45,984 bases of DNA from Pseudomonadota bacterium (GCA_023403845.1 JAEYDL010000005.1:1-45984), one strand, 5' to 3'. Counted from the first letter of the stretch, positions 1-8,050 are shown. Numbers and translations: made by a program. Notes: generated by a model not told the origin, from the sequence alone.

Positions 1-1176
1 CCCATAAACTACTGTCGCACCCCACGCGGGTGCGTGGATTGAAACACGACGACGCTGGTAAAAGGCTCGGCCATGACCAAGTCGCACCCCACGCGGGTGC
101 GTGGATTGAAACCAGATCATATAATACGCAAGGAAGGGGAGGGCATTGTCGCACCCCACGCGGGTGCGTGGATTGAAACATTGAGTTGCTGCGCCGTGAC
201 GGTCAGATCTGCGTCGCACCCCACGCGGGTGCGTGGATTGAAACAGGACGCTGGAAACGAAAATGGCGCTGAACGGCACGTCGCACCCCACGCGGGTGCG
301 TGGATTGAAACGGGTATCAAAACAGATATGATGAGTATCGCCGTGGGTCGCACCCCACGCGGGTGCGTGGATTGAAACTTCTCGGTGCCGTGGGCGTCAT
401 CAGTTATCGGATGTCGCACCCCACGCGGGTGCGTGGATTGAAACCTGAATCCCTCCACCGAGGAATGGGAAATCCGCGTGTCGCACCCCACGCGGGTGCG
501 TGGATTGAAACATTGAGCTGCTGCGCCGTGACGGTCAGATCTGCGTCGCACCCCACGCGGGTGCGTGGATTGAAACGAGATAGCATTACGGGGAAGCTCT
601 ACCCGCCAGACGTCGCACCCCACGCGGGTGCGTGGATTGAAACTTTTCCTTGCACGTCAAATTTACGCACAGGCGCCCGTCGCACCCCACGCGGGTGCGT
701 GGATTGAAACTTGAGGAAAACGGACGGATTTTCATTGAACACGCTGTCGCACCCCACGCGGGTGCGTGGATTGAAACGTCGTTCCCGGTATTGGATGTCA
801 GAGGGGAATGCGTCGCACCCCACGCGGGTGCGTGGATTGAAACTCTCTTCCAGGTCGCCATACCGGCGAATAGTCTGGTCGCACCCCACGCGGGTGCGTG
901 GATTGAAACTGCATATTGACGCCTCCCGCGTCTGGGGAGACGCGTCGCACCCCACGCGGGTGCGTGGATTGAAACCAATTACCGCGTCAACATCGGAGGC
1001 TAGATCATGGTCGCACCCCACGCGGGAGCGTGGATTGAAACTGCTCAACAAGCGGTACGGCTGCGGGGAACCCTCTGTCGCACCCCACGCGGGTGCGTGG
1101 ATTGAAACCACGGTCAAGGAAGGTCTGCCGCCCGGACAGCGATTGTCGCACCCCACGCGGGTGCGTGGATTGAAAG
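1..1176 (+). CRISPR. Type I-C-like CRISPR array, trailing end, 18 repeats visible
   Basis: Eighteen copies of a 32-base repeat that begins GTCGCACCCC and ends GGATTGAAAC start at 14, 81, 148, 213, 280, 347, 413, 480, 545, 612, 679, 746, 812, 878, 944, 1010, 1077 and 1145. Spacers are 33-36 bases. Bases 1-13 are the end of a spacer, so the array continues left of the window. Within the repeat, GCACCC (positions 4-9) pairs with GGGTGC (15-20), giving the short hairpin and ATTGAAAC 3' end typical of type I-C arrays cut by Cas5. The last repeat (1145-1176) ends in G instead of C, which marks the trailing end, so the leader and any cas genes should lie to the left, outside the window. The copy at 1010 carries T-to-A at 1027. 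Spacers 180-212 and 512-544 differ by one base. Subtype is inferred from the repeat only; no cas gene is visible. Confidence 0.97.
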
Positions 1177-1519
1177 TTTCTGCACCTTGGCATAGGCTGT
1201 ATCATTATCTGCCCGCCAATCTTTTTACTCCACGGGCTTTCCTGTGTGCGTCCTTGTGCTCAAAAAGTGAAAAGGTCTGGTAACGTGCACCTCATCAATA
1301 TCTCTGAACAGACAAAGGCAAACGGCAAAGCCGACTCTCCACGGACCCCATAAAAGTATAGTTATCTATCAGTTCTGAACAAAAGAAGAGTTCTATTCCT
1401 GATGTGTCGACATGAAAGAATTTTCTGAAAACAGCTCCAATCTGAATATTTCCATATAACTCATCATAATACCGTAAAAAAAGAAATTGACCTTGCCGAT
1501 ATTCATAAAAAAATGATGG
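1177..1519. other. Gene-free stretch between CRISPR array and mrr remnant
   Basis: About 340 bases with no convincing reading frame. It is visibly more AT-rich than the core genome to the right, and stops are frequent in all frames. Part of the right half (from roughly 1390) may be the unrecognisable start of the decayed mrr gene that follows. I see no array leader, tRNA or clear terminator here. Confidence 0.5.
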
Positions 1520-2255
1520 AGGTGGATGCGTAAATCAAAGGCACTACGAAAAAACACAATGTGTTTTGAAAGAGCCAAGTCTGCCCTTCTTGCCATGGGG
1601 AAACATGCTCTTCTTAAGGAAAACGGAATACAGAATATGGACGCTGACTGAAGAGGGGCAATCCCTTTAAAGCTATACAAGGAGCTGTTGTAATTCCATA
1701 AAAAGGCAACAAAATGTTTCAGTCCGATACATAGGCACAGGATGTGGAAGACCTGAAGGGCTAAAGTAAAAAAAGTGTCAGTGTTTCCTACGAGGAAGCC
1801 AAGGAGCAGTCCCGGGAAAAATTGACGCCTTCCCGCATGCGATGGACGCCTACTCTTTTCAAGAGTTCGTGGCAGATCTGCTCAAGGCTATCGCTATAAT
1901 GTGACTTGGATTGCTCCGCCCGGCGGGGATGGCGGAGTCGATATTCTGGCATATACTGATCCTCTGGGCGCGTAAGGTCCACGCATCAAGAAACACGCCA
2001 AACAGCAACAAAAGGCCATCACAGAGCCTGATCTGAAGTCCTTTATCAAATATCGGCCAGCATGACAGCGGCATTTTTTCTGTACGTTTCACCAAGGATG
2101 CCGAGGCCTGCGCCCGCATCCTGGAAAGCAAAAGGATCATGTTCGACAGTGCCAAGCTGGTACAACTCTGGACGGATAATATCCACTGCCTGAGCGATCA
2201 GGCATGGCAACGACTGCCGTTAACACCCATCTACTTTTTGACCTCGGAGAAATGA
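1520..2255 (+). pseudogene. mrr: Decayed Mrr-family restriction endonuclease
   Basis: Translating the plus strand in shifting frames gives an almost continuous Mrr-type protein. A winged-helix remnant (near 1570-1670, ending WTLTEEG) is followed by YEEAKEQ (near 1785), then YSFQEFVADLLKA (1850-1897), then YNVTWIAPPGGDGGVDILAY (1898-1960), and finally SGIFSVRFTKDAE to PLTPIYFLTSEK with a TGA at 2253-2255. The PPG-DGG-D-I core matches the conserved nuclease motif of Mrr_cat enzymes, which cut modified DNA. Reading requires frame changes near 1660, 1820, 1895 and 2055, and there is an in-frame TAA near 1969, so no full product can be made. The lysine-containing strand after the nuclease motif reads IKKHAK where family members usually have a QVKR-like sequence. 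The left limit is approximate. It lies next to a CRISPR array, in keeping with a defence region. Confidence 0.85.
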
Positions 2256-2707
2256 CAGTGCCGTGGGAAACGCTTGGAGCAGCGGTTATAGGCGGATTGA
2301 TGACGCTTTTGGGGAGCGGTGTCACCTTATATTTCCAAAAGAAATTGCAAGACGGCAGATTTGCTCATGAACAACAGAAGGCCAGAGAGGATTGGGAACG
2401 CCAAGAGGAACGGAGGAAGGAAGAGCGCAGTTTTGAGCTGAAACGACAGGCCTACCAGAATTACCTTGCCATGATCGCGCAATCGTCTCGAATTCCCATC
2501 AAACCCATGGAATTTAAAGCCACACTTGCCCTTCTGGAGTTGAATGGTTCTGCCGAGGTTTCTCAACTGGCTTCCGAGTTTGCCCTGTATATGGAATCTT
2601 GCGTCAACTATGGAGTACAGCCAGAGACACAAGACGAAATTTTGGTGGCCGCAAACCGGCTTGCCGCAGCAATTTTGTCTGACTTCCGTTCTCATATCGC
2701 CACATGA
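2252..2707 (+). CDS. Small membrane-anchored coiled-coil protein, unknown function
   Basis: A 151-residue protein that I do not recognise. Residues about 6-28 form one hydrophobic helix (GAAVIGGLMTLLGSGVTLYF), followed by a strongly charged, probably coiled-coil segment rich in E, R, K and Q (about 29-65), then a C-terminal helical part of about 85 residues. This predicts a short N-terminal membrane anchor with a cytoplasmic helical body. The ATG at 2252 overlaps the TGA that ends the mrr remnant (ATGA), suggesting the two genes were once translationally coupled; an upstream in-frame ATG at 2204 would add 16 residues but has no ribosome site. The GGAG before 2252 is unusually close to the start. 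Unlike mrr, this frame is intact. A role alongside Mrr in defence is only a guess from position. Confidence 0.6.
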   Translation: MTVPWETLGAAVIGGLMTLLGSGVTLYFQKKLQDGRFAHEQQKAREDWERQEERRKEERSFELKRQAYQNYLAMIAQSSRIPIKPMEFKATLALLELNGSAEVSQLASEFALYMESCVNYGVQPETQDEILVAANRLAAAILSDFRSHIAT

Positions 2708-2750
2708 AATCTGGCAGTAACCTTTTTTCTGGTTAGAAATAGGCTAGAAA

Positions 2751-2789
2751 AATGAAAAAGCCCTTATGGTTAGAATTCCATAAGGGCTT
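2751..2789 (-). terminator. Rho-independent terminator of tRNA-fMet
   Basis: A 12-base-pair stem (AAGCCCTTATGG at 2758-2769 with CCATAAGGGCTT at 2778-2789) with an 8-base loop. On the minus strand the stem is followed by TTTCATTTTTC. It lies directly downstream of the tRNA and also faces the end of the plus-strand gene that stops at 2707. Confidence 0.75.
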
Positions 2790-2797
2790 GAATTTCC

Positions 2798-2874
<77 letters not shown>

Positions 2875-2890
2875 ACATGCGACAAAAGGG

Positions 2891-2919
2891 AATCTAGGCT
2901 GAATACCCTTCATTGTCAA
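2891..2919 (-). promoter_or_regulatory. Sigma-70-type promoter of tRNA-fMet
   Basis: On the minus strand a perfect -35 box TTGACA (2919-2914) is separated by exactly 17 bases from TAGATT (2896-2891). The tRNA 5' end (2874) lies 17 bases beyond the -10 box. Upstream there is a run of A/T tracts (2920-2960), which could act as an UP element. Confidence 0.8.
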
Positions 2920-3100
2920 TATTTTTTCAAAAAAAATGAACAATATTTTTTATTTTTCAAAAAGTTAAACAACAACGAACCGATACGCTCTCCTGCATTG
3001 GACACCTGTCCGGGGTAATGAATGTCAGGCAGCATTGGACTTCATCCGCAACTGAAACAGGGTCCCGCTGTCCGTTTCAAGGGCGGAAAGACCGTATACA

Positions 3101-3436
3101 CTATGCATTGCCACTCCCTCCGCGGACAGCATCCTCCTCTTCCGGGGTTGGCACGGAGCCATTCCCGACCGTCGCCGCAACCGGCCAGGGACGGACGGAA
3201 AGCGGCATGATTTCACCGATGCCCTCGAGCGCTCGCTGGACCTCCCGTTCCTGATGTGGAGAAAACAAGACCTTGAGCAGTGCTTCGCGCCGGTCAAGCA
3301 CCGTAAAATTTGCCAGATTATCATGGGCTTCCAGCAAGAAACGAAACAGCCCTACCTGTCCTGGCGGCAACGATACCAGAAGGCGCATGCTGGAAACGGG
3401 AGCAGGCAATGCACGAGGACGACGTCTTTTCTTCAT
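3101..3436 (-). CDS. DUF4911-like protein
   Basis: A 111-residue protein. The core (residues about 12-65) reads MRLLVSLPPGQVGLFRFLLE followed by AHDNLANFTVLDRREALLKV, which resembles the DUF4911 family as I remember it from Desulfovibrio-type genomes; the function of that family is unknown. The rest is a variable acidic and glycine-rich tail. The start is uncertain: ATG at 3436 was chosen because the conserved part begins soon after it, but ATG codons at 3478 and 3598 are in frame and none has a clear ribosome site. It lies downstream of the small gene at 3713-3961 on the same strand. I see no signal peptide or membrane helix. Family membership is from memory of the pattern, not from a search. 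Confidence 0.6.
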   Translation of the reverse strand: MKKRRRPRALPAPVSSMRLLVSLPPGQVGLFRFLLEAHDNLANFTVLDRREALLKVLFSPHQEREVQRALEGIGEIMPLSVRPWPVAATVGNGSVPTPEEEDAVRGGSGNA

Positions 3437-3712
3437 GACGGCACTGTAGACGAGGCTTCTCCCGGAAGCAATATCCATGCTGCCCGGCTTCACTTTAAAA
3501 CCAGTGCAAAACAATGTTCTTTCACCTTCCCGACAGGATTGGTTCCCCCGCGGTCTCCTCCCTCCCCATGCAGCGGACTCGATAACCGACTCCGTCACCA
3601 GCGCACAGCTTGAAAATTCATCAAGAAACAGGGCAGATTCGCCAAAAGGCGGTCATACTCCGTCACTCTTGTCCGGGCAATATCGGAATATACCCCAATC
3701 ACTTTTATTTTT

Positions 3713-3961
3713 TCAACGAAGTGTATGCTTGTATATAAAATCTTCAATCGGCATTTCCCGCAGGCAGTGAACTGGACGAAGAGTATCGCCGACGTCTGTA
3801 TCCTTTTCAGCGGCTGCCCTGCCCCTTTCCAGGGCAGTCTCCAGCAACACCATTTCTGCCTGTTTCCTCTCCCCAATATGTCCTAATTCGCATTGCAAGA
3901 TGTATACCGGGAATGCTCCCCCCTTGAAGGGGACAACCAGGCGAAAAATCGGTCCTTCCAT
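3713..3961 (-). CDS. Small hypothetical protein (82 residues)
   Basis: The last 82 residues of a longer open frame look like a real gene. They contain a balanced, charged sequence with amphipathic patterns, including KQAEMVLLETALERGRAAAE and a C-terminus PIEDFIYKHTLR. The upstream part of the same frame is only the shadow of the glycosyltransferase gene on the other strand. The start could be ATG at 3961, preceded by an A-rich stretch, or an in-frame GTG 15 bases further upstream. It would be divergent from the glycosyltransferase at 3998 with only about 36 bases between the two starts. The family is unknown to me. A lone spurious frame remains possible. Confidence 0.45.
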   Translation of the reverse strand: MEGPIFRLVVPFKGGAFPVYILQCELGHIGERKQAEMVLLETALERGRAAAEKDTDVGDTLRPVHCLREMPIEDFIYKHTLR

Positions 3962-3997
3962 CTTTTCTTTTTCCACTCCGACTGCTACAAATCCCCC

Positions 3998-5023
3998 ATG
4001 ACAGCTTCTCAATCCCTCCCCTCCAACTGGGTCATGACCCGTTTCAGCGCCCTGGGCGATGTCGCCCTGACGACCGGCGTCCTGAACTACTGGCACCGAA
4101 CGCGCGACTGGAACTTCGTCGTAGTCACTCGCAAGGCCAATGCGCCGCTTTTCGAGGGCCATCCCGCCGTCCGCAACATCATCGGATTCGACGTACAGGA
4201 TATGAACTTTCCAGGCCTGCCTCTCCGACTGCGGGAACTGGCCGCCGTCTATGCCGACTACGGTCTGCTGGACCTGCACGGCACTCTGAGAACACGTCTT
4301 CTGTCTCTGCTTTGGCGAGGCCCTGTTCGGCGATACGACAAAATGGGACTGGAGCGACGCCTCTATCTTGCCGGCAGAGGGATTCCATTCCGGGACCGCC
4401 TGCTGCGCTGGAATGTGCCCCAGCGATATACGACCGCCGTTGATGATGTTCCGCCACCCCGGGAAGAACTGTTGCCGTTCATCCGCCTTTCCGACGCCGA
4501 ACGGACGCTGGCGGACAGCATTCTCGCGCATGTTCCCGGCATGAGAGGCGGCATGCCTCCCATAGCGCTCCACCCCTACGCCACCCACCCGGACAAGGCA
4601 TGGAAACCGGATTGCTGGGCGCGGGTTGCGGAACGCTTGGAAGCGGCGCACGTTCCCTGGTTCGTGATCGGACGCGGAACGCCCATGCCGGGGATAGACC
4701 CCGCGCACGACCTGACCAACAAAACATCTCTTCGTGAAACCTGCGCTCTGTTGCAACGCGCCGCCGTACTGATTACAGGAGACTCAGGTCCGATGCATCT
4801 TGCAGGCGGCGTAGGAACTCCGGTCATCGCCCTGTTCGGCCCCACTACCAGGGCATGGGGATTTTTCCCGGCAGGAAGTCGGGATCGGATTCTGGAAACG
4901 GATCTTTCCTGCCGTCCCTGCACCCTGCACGGGAAAAAACATTGCAGACATGACCATGCCTGCATGAAAGGCATTACTCCGGATCAGGTCATGCAGGCAG
5001 TCGACGAGTTGATTCAGCGCTGA
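3998..5023 (+). CDS. Glycosyltransferase family 9 (heptosyltransferase-like)
   Basis: A 341-residue protein with the two-domain layout of GT9 enzymes that add heptose or related sugars to the lipopolysaccharide core in the cytoplasm. The N-terminus has TRFSALGDVALTTGVL, matching the family's (I)R-F-S-S-x-GDV-L start. The C-terminal half has the donor-binding signature GDSGPMHLAGGVGTPVIALF followed by GPTTRAWGFFP, and late cysteines (CRPC, then KKHCRHDHACM) as in many heptosyltransferases. ATG 3998 gives a 12-residue lead before the conserved core; ATG 4034 is also possible and neither has a strong ribosome site. It stands alone, divergent from the small minus-strand gene ending at 3713. The exact sugar cannot be told from sequence. 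Confidence 0.88.
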   Translation: MTASQSLPSNWVMTRFSALGDVALTTGVLNYWHRTRDWNFVVVTRKANAPLFEGHPAVRNIIGFDVQDMNFPGLPLRLRELAAVYADYGLLDLHGTLRTRLLSLLWRGPVRRYDKMGLERRLYLAGRGIPFRDRLLRWNVPQRYTTAVDDVPPPREELLPFIRLSDAERTLADSILAHVPGMRGGMPPIALHPYATHPDKAWKPDCWARVAERLEAAHVPWFVIGRGTPMPGIDPAHDLTNKTSLRETCALLQRAAVLITGDSGPMHLAGGVGTPVIALFGPTTRAWGFFPAGSRDRILETDLSCRPCTLHGKKHCRHDHACMKGITPDQVMQAVDELIQR

Positions 5024-5397
5024 GCCGCGAGGCCCATTCGCACCGGATGAGGGAACATGTCGCATATCTTTCAGAAATCCAATGAATGCCGCAAAAATCA
5101 CCCGTTTGCTCGGTAAAAATACCTTCCGCCGTATCCGCGTTCCGGAGAATACAATCTGTTCAGAACGAACCGTTGCGGCCCCTCCCGTCTTCGAGAAATC
5201 AGGGAAAAACGGTCTCTGTACGAAAAAACGATCCCGGTCGTCCGCTCTGCGACGCTCCGGATATGCATCTGTTCGCTCTGGCGGAATGCCCTTTTTGCGC
5301 ATGTCTCCCAAACGTCACCGTGCGGACGCCTTTTCGTGAACGGAACCGGCTAAAAACAGCTTCAACCAAACCAACACCGTCATACGGGAGCTGTTTC
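5024..5397. other. Intergenic, no gene seen
   Basis: About 370 bases between the glycosyltransferase and the HD-domain gene. Several overlapping open frames exist on both strands, but none shows a protein-like composition, a ribosome site or a family motif. It presumably carries the promoter of the HD-domain gene; I could not pick out a convincing one. Confidence 0.5.
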
Positions 5398-6510
5398 ATG
5401 TCCAATTCCATTCAGCGTCGCGAAGTGCTCAAGTACGGTCTTGCCGCCACCACCCTGCTCGGAGCGGGTTTTCTTTTTCCCGGCCGCGGCCATGCCGCAT
5501 GGACCCGAACATCGCTTGAGGAATGTCTATCCATGACGCCAGAGCAGATGGCCAAGGCGTCAGGCGAAGTTTCCGCCTCCTGGAACTACCTGCTCGGCAT
5601 GGCCGGAGAAATCCGCAATCCGCTTATTCGTTCAAAGGTCATGGACATTCTGGACAATCCCTCTCCTCGTCTGGCCGCTGTGTGCGATCAGGACAAAGCC
5701 GCCGCAGAACTGAAGACCGCCGGGCTGTTGGGCGAAAAAAAGAACCTGCTCCCGGCCTTCAGAAAGGCTGACAAGCCCCTCCAGCCCTTCTGGTCCGCCC
5801 CGGGCAGTGGCTGGACCAGCCATCATGCCTACCCCGGTGGACTGGTCACGCACACGGCGCTCAACGTGCGTCTATCCGCAGCCATCCATGAATATTACGA
5901 AAAAACCTTTAATTTCGCGCTGGATCGTGATGTGGTGCTTGCGGCTCAGTTACTGCACGACCTGCACAAGCCCTGGGTTTTCCAATGGCAGAAGGATGCC
6001 TCCAGCCGGACGGAAGAAACCCTGGCCGGGACCGGAGAACACCACATTCTGAGCATTGCTGAAAGTCTGAACCAGGGGCTTCCCGCCGAAGTCGTCGTCG
6101 CGCAGGCCTGTGCCCATGATCACCCCGGCTCCGCGAAAAGCGAGGAAAGCGTGGTCAACTGGCTGCGTGCCGCCTGTATCCTCGTGGGCAAGGATCCCAT
6201 CGCCACCGGAGTGCTGGCTCCGGACGGCAAAACGTTGCCCCTGCCGCGCCAGATGGAAGGATTTGTGACCCATCTCGGCGACCACGACTGGGTTCTCTCC
6301 GTTCCCGCTGCCCAATGGCTGGTGCCTCTTCTCAAACAGCTTGCCTCGGAACGCTACGGTCTCAGAGGACAGGATCTGGAAGGCGCCAAGTTCAATGCAT
6401 TCCGCAATTACATTTTCTCTCAGGCCAGCATCATGCGTCTGTACCATATCTACGCCACACAGGGCGAACAGGGACTGATCACTGCCGTGGCCGCCATCGT
6501 GACCGCCTGA
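5398..6510 (+). CDS. Tat-exported HD-domain protein
   Basis: A 370-residue protein. The N-terminus has a twin-arginine-type signal: RREVLKYG, then a hydrophobic stretch and a GHAA cleavage site near residue 32. The mature part carries an HD-type metal-hydrolase pattern: HHAYPGGLVTHT (near residues 140-151), LLHDLHKPW (near 184-192), ACAHDHPG (near 238) and a later D (VGKD). HD proteins are usually cytoplasmic phosphohydrolases acting on nucleotides or cyclic dinucleotides, so a Tat-exported one is unusual; folding around metal before export would explain the Tat route. The substrate is unknown. ATG 5398 has GGGAG seven bases upstream and places the signal at the very N-terminus. It is a single gene with its own terminator at 6579. 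Confidence 0.75.
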   Translation: MSNSIQRREVLKYGLAATTLLGAGFLFPGRGHAAWTRTSLEECLSMTPEQMAKASGEVSASWNYLLGMAGEIRNPLIRSKVMDILDNPSPRLAAVCDQDKAAAELKTAGLLGEKKNLLPAFRKADKPLQPFWSAPGSGWTSHHAYPGGLVTHTALNVRLSAAIHEYYEKTFNFALDRDVVLAAQLLHDLHKPWVFQWQKDASSRTEETLAGTGEHHILSIAESLNQGLPAEVVVAQACAHDHPGSAKSEESVVNWLRAACILVGKDPIATGVLAPDGKTLPLPRQMEGFVTHLGDHDWVLSVPAAQWLVPLLKQLASERYGLRGQDLEGAKFNAFRNYIFSQASIMRLYHIYATQGEQGLITAVAAIVTA

Positions 6511-6578
6511 TCCAACAGGCTGAAATACGGTCCTGCGTTAACATCGAGCTGGTCCTCTCCCATCCCGCGTCTCTTTCG

Positions 6579-6609
6579 AACGGCCCGTAGAAACGGGCCG
6601 TTCCCTTTT
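6579..6609 (+). terminator. Rho-independent terminator after HD-domain gene
   Basis: A 10-base-pair stem (AACGGCCCGT at 6579-6588 with ACGGGCCGTT at 6593-6602) and a 4-base loop are followed by CCCTTTTC. It lies 69 bases after the stop codon at 6510. Confidence 0.75.
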
Positions 6610-6610
6610 C

Positions 6611-6992
6611 TTCATCTGCCCCGGGCAATATGAAGCGACACCAACGGACAGGGCCGACGACTCTCCCGGAAAGCTCCCGCCGTCCGCGAAAAAAGGAAGG
6701 GACGCTTCATCAGGAACGAAAGAATACCCTGATGCTGAAGAAGCAGATATCCTCACTCCTTTGACGAAAGCGTCGCGGATCTTCGTTTCGTCAGACCTTC
6801 CGGAGGAAGGCAGGGAACACGTCCTTTCACTTGCCTTCCCGTGATCCATACTTATGTATCCTTACAGACAATTTACAAGAATAGAAGATGCCCGCCGGTC
6901 CATCAGGTCAGCATCACAGGGGTCCGGCACATTCCCCTCCATGGACGGGAACAGAACTCCCGCCGGTCCCGTCAAACGCCAAAGGATAGTTC
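6611..6992. other. Intergenic, no gene seen
   Basis: About 380 bases upstream of the radical SAM gene. Open frames on both strands lack protein-like character. The short string CGCCGGTCC occurs twice (near 6893 and 6961), but I see no further structure. It likely holds the promoter of the gene at 6993. Confidence 0.45.
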
Positions 6993-7874
6993 ATGCACTA
7001 CGAAGGCATTGTCTACAGACCCCCGAGCGAAGCGGACAGTCTGATCATTCAGGCTACCTACGGCTGCCCCCATAACCGTTGCGCTTTCTGCAACATGTAC
7101 AGGGGGCGACGCTTCAAGATCCGCAAAGTAGAGGAGATCATCGCAGACATGGATGAAGCCGCCGCGACCTACCCGCTGCGGGCCATACGCAGCCTGTTCC
7201 TCGCGGACGGCAATACCATTCTTATGAAAACCGGCCAGCTTGTGCAGGTGCTCGAGCACGCACGCAGACGTTTTCCATGGCTGGAACGCGTCACATCCTA
7301 CGGTGCATCCCAGTATCTGGTGCTGAAGACACCGGAAGAAATGCAGCGACTGGCCGAGGCCGGACTGAGCCGCATCCACTGCGGCATGGAATCAGGGCAC
7401 GATCCCCTGCTGCAACGCATCAGCAAGGGTGGAACGATGGATACCCACATCCGGGGCGGACGTCTGGTCAAGGATGCGGGCATGGAGCTGAGCATGTACT
7501 ATATGCCGGGACTGGGCGGCTACGAGATGTCCGACGCGCATGCCCGCGACAGCGCGAAGGTGCTCAATGCCGTCGATCCGGACTTCATCCGCCTGCGCAC
7601 GTTTGTCCCCATTGACGGCACTCCTCTGTGCGATGAATTTCGTGAGGGGCGATTCACCCTGATGGAACCGCACGACGTCATGCGCGAAATCCGGACGCTT
7701 GTGGAACACCTTGAAACGACAAGCCGTTTCTACAGCGATCACTGGAATAATTTCGCGAATATTTCAGGGAAGCTGCCGCTGGACAAGGAGCGCATGCTTC
7801 GGGACATCGACGAGGTGCTCACCTGGCCGCGCAGCGCGTTCCGCCCCCTTGGCGAAGTCTACGATACGTTATAA
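6993..7874 (+). CDS. Radical SAM protein
   Basis: A 293-residue radical SAM enzyme. The iron-sulfur cysteines are C25, C30 and C33 in TYGCPHNRCAFCNMY, i.e. a CX4CX2C spacing rather than the classic CX3CX2C. The rest keeps the partial TIM-barrel pattern: SLFLADGN (substrate/SAM strand), RIHCGMESGHDPLLQRISKG (the 'G-E-S' type SAM-binding region) and PGLGGYEMSD. It resembles the COG1032 and HemN-like barrel group, but nothing marks a defined reaction. There is no cobalamin domain or extra cysteine-rich C-terminus, so it is probably a simple one-cluster enzyme. AAGGA lies before ATG 6993. It is a single gene that converges on the YbaK-like gene at 8051. Confidence 0.85.
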   Translation: MHYEGIVYRPPSEADSLIIQATYGCPHNRCAFCNMYRGRRFKIRKVEEIIADMDEAAATYPLRAIRSLFLADGNTILMKTGQLVQVLEHARRRFPWLERVTSYGASQYLVLKTPEEMQRLAEAGLSRIHCGMESGHDPLLQRISKGGTMDTHIRGGRLVKDAGMELSMYYMPGLGGYEMSDAHARDSAKVLNAVDPDFIRLRTFVPIDGTPLCDEFREGRFTLMEPHDVMREIRTLVEHLETTSRFYSDHWNNFANISGKLPLDKERMLRDIDEVLTWPRSAFRPLGEVYDTL

Positions 7875-7900
7875 CCGCCCCGACGACACCGGGAAAGAGA

Positions 7901-7928
7901 CTCCCGACAGAAATCATCATGTCGGGAG
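7901..7928. terminator. Hairpin between convergent genes, possible terminator
   Basis: CTCCCGACA (7901-7909) pairs with TGTCGGGAG (7920-7928) around a 10-base loop, between the convergent radical SAM and YbaK-like genes. No U-tract follows on either strand, so termination strength is doubtful. Confidence 0.4.
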
Positions 7929-8050
7929 ACTCATATTCCAAACAAATCCAGTCGCTGAAGACATCAGCTCTACCGAACGACAGGAACTCCGGTCGCCAAA
8001 GAAACGACGGAATCCTCCTGCCTCAAGGCTGACACGCTTGAAAAATCGGC

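Noticed and set aside
73..1283. Many open frames on both strands across the CRISPR array with repeated SHPTRVRGLK or FNPRTRVGCD-like peptides
   Set aside because: They are translations of the 32-base CRISPR repeat and have no independent coding signal.
1393..1680. 95-codon minus-strand frame
   Set aside because: It lies over the plus-strand mrr remnant, has no family resemblance and no ribosome site.
3713..4756. 347-codon minus-strand frame opposite the glycosyltransferase
   Set aside because: The upstream 265 codons mirror the GT9 gene on the other strand; only the last 82 are kept as a possible small gene.
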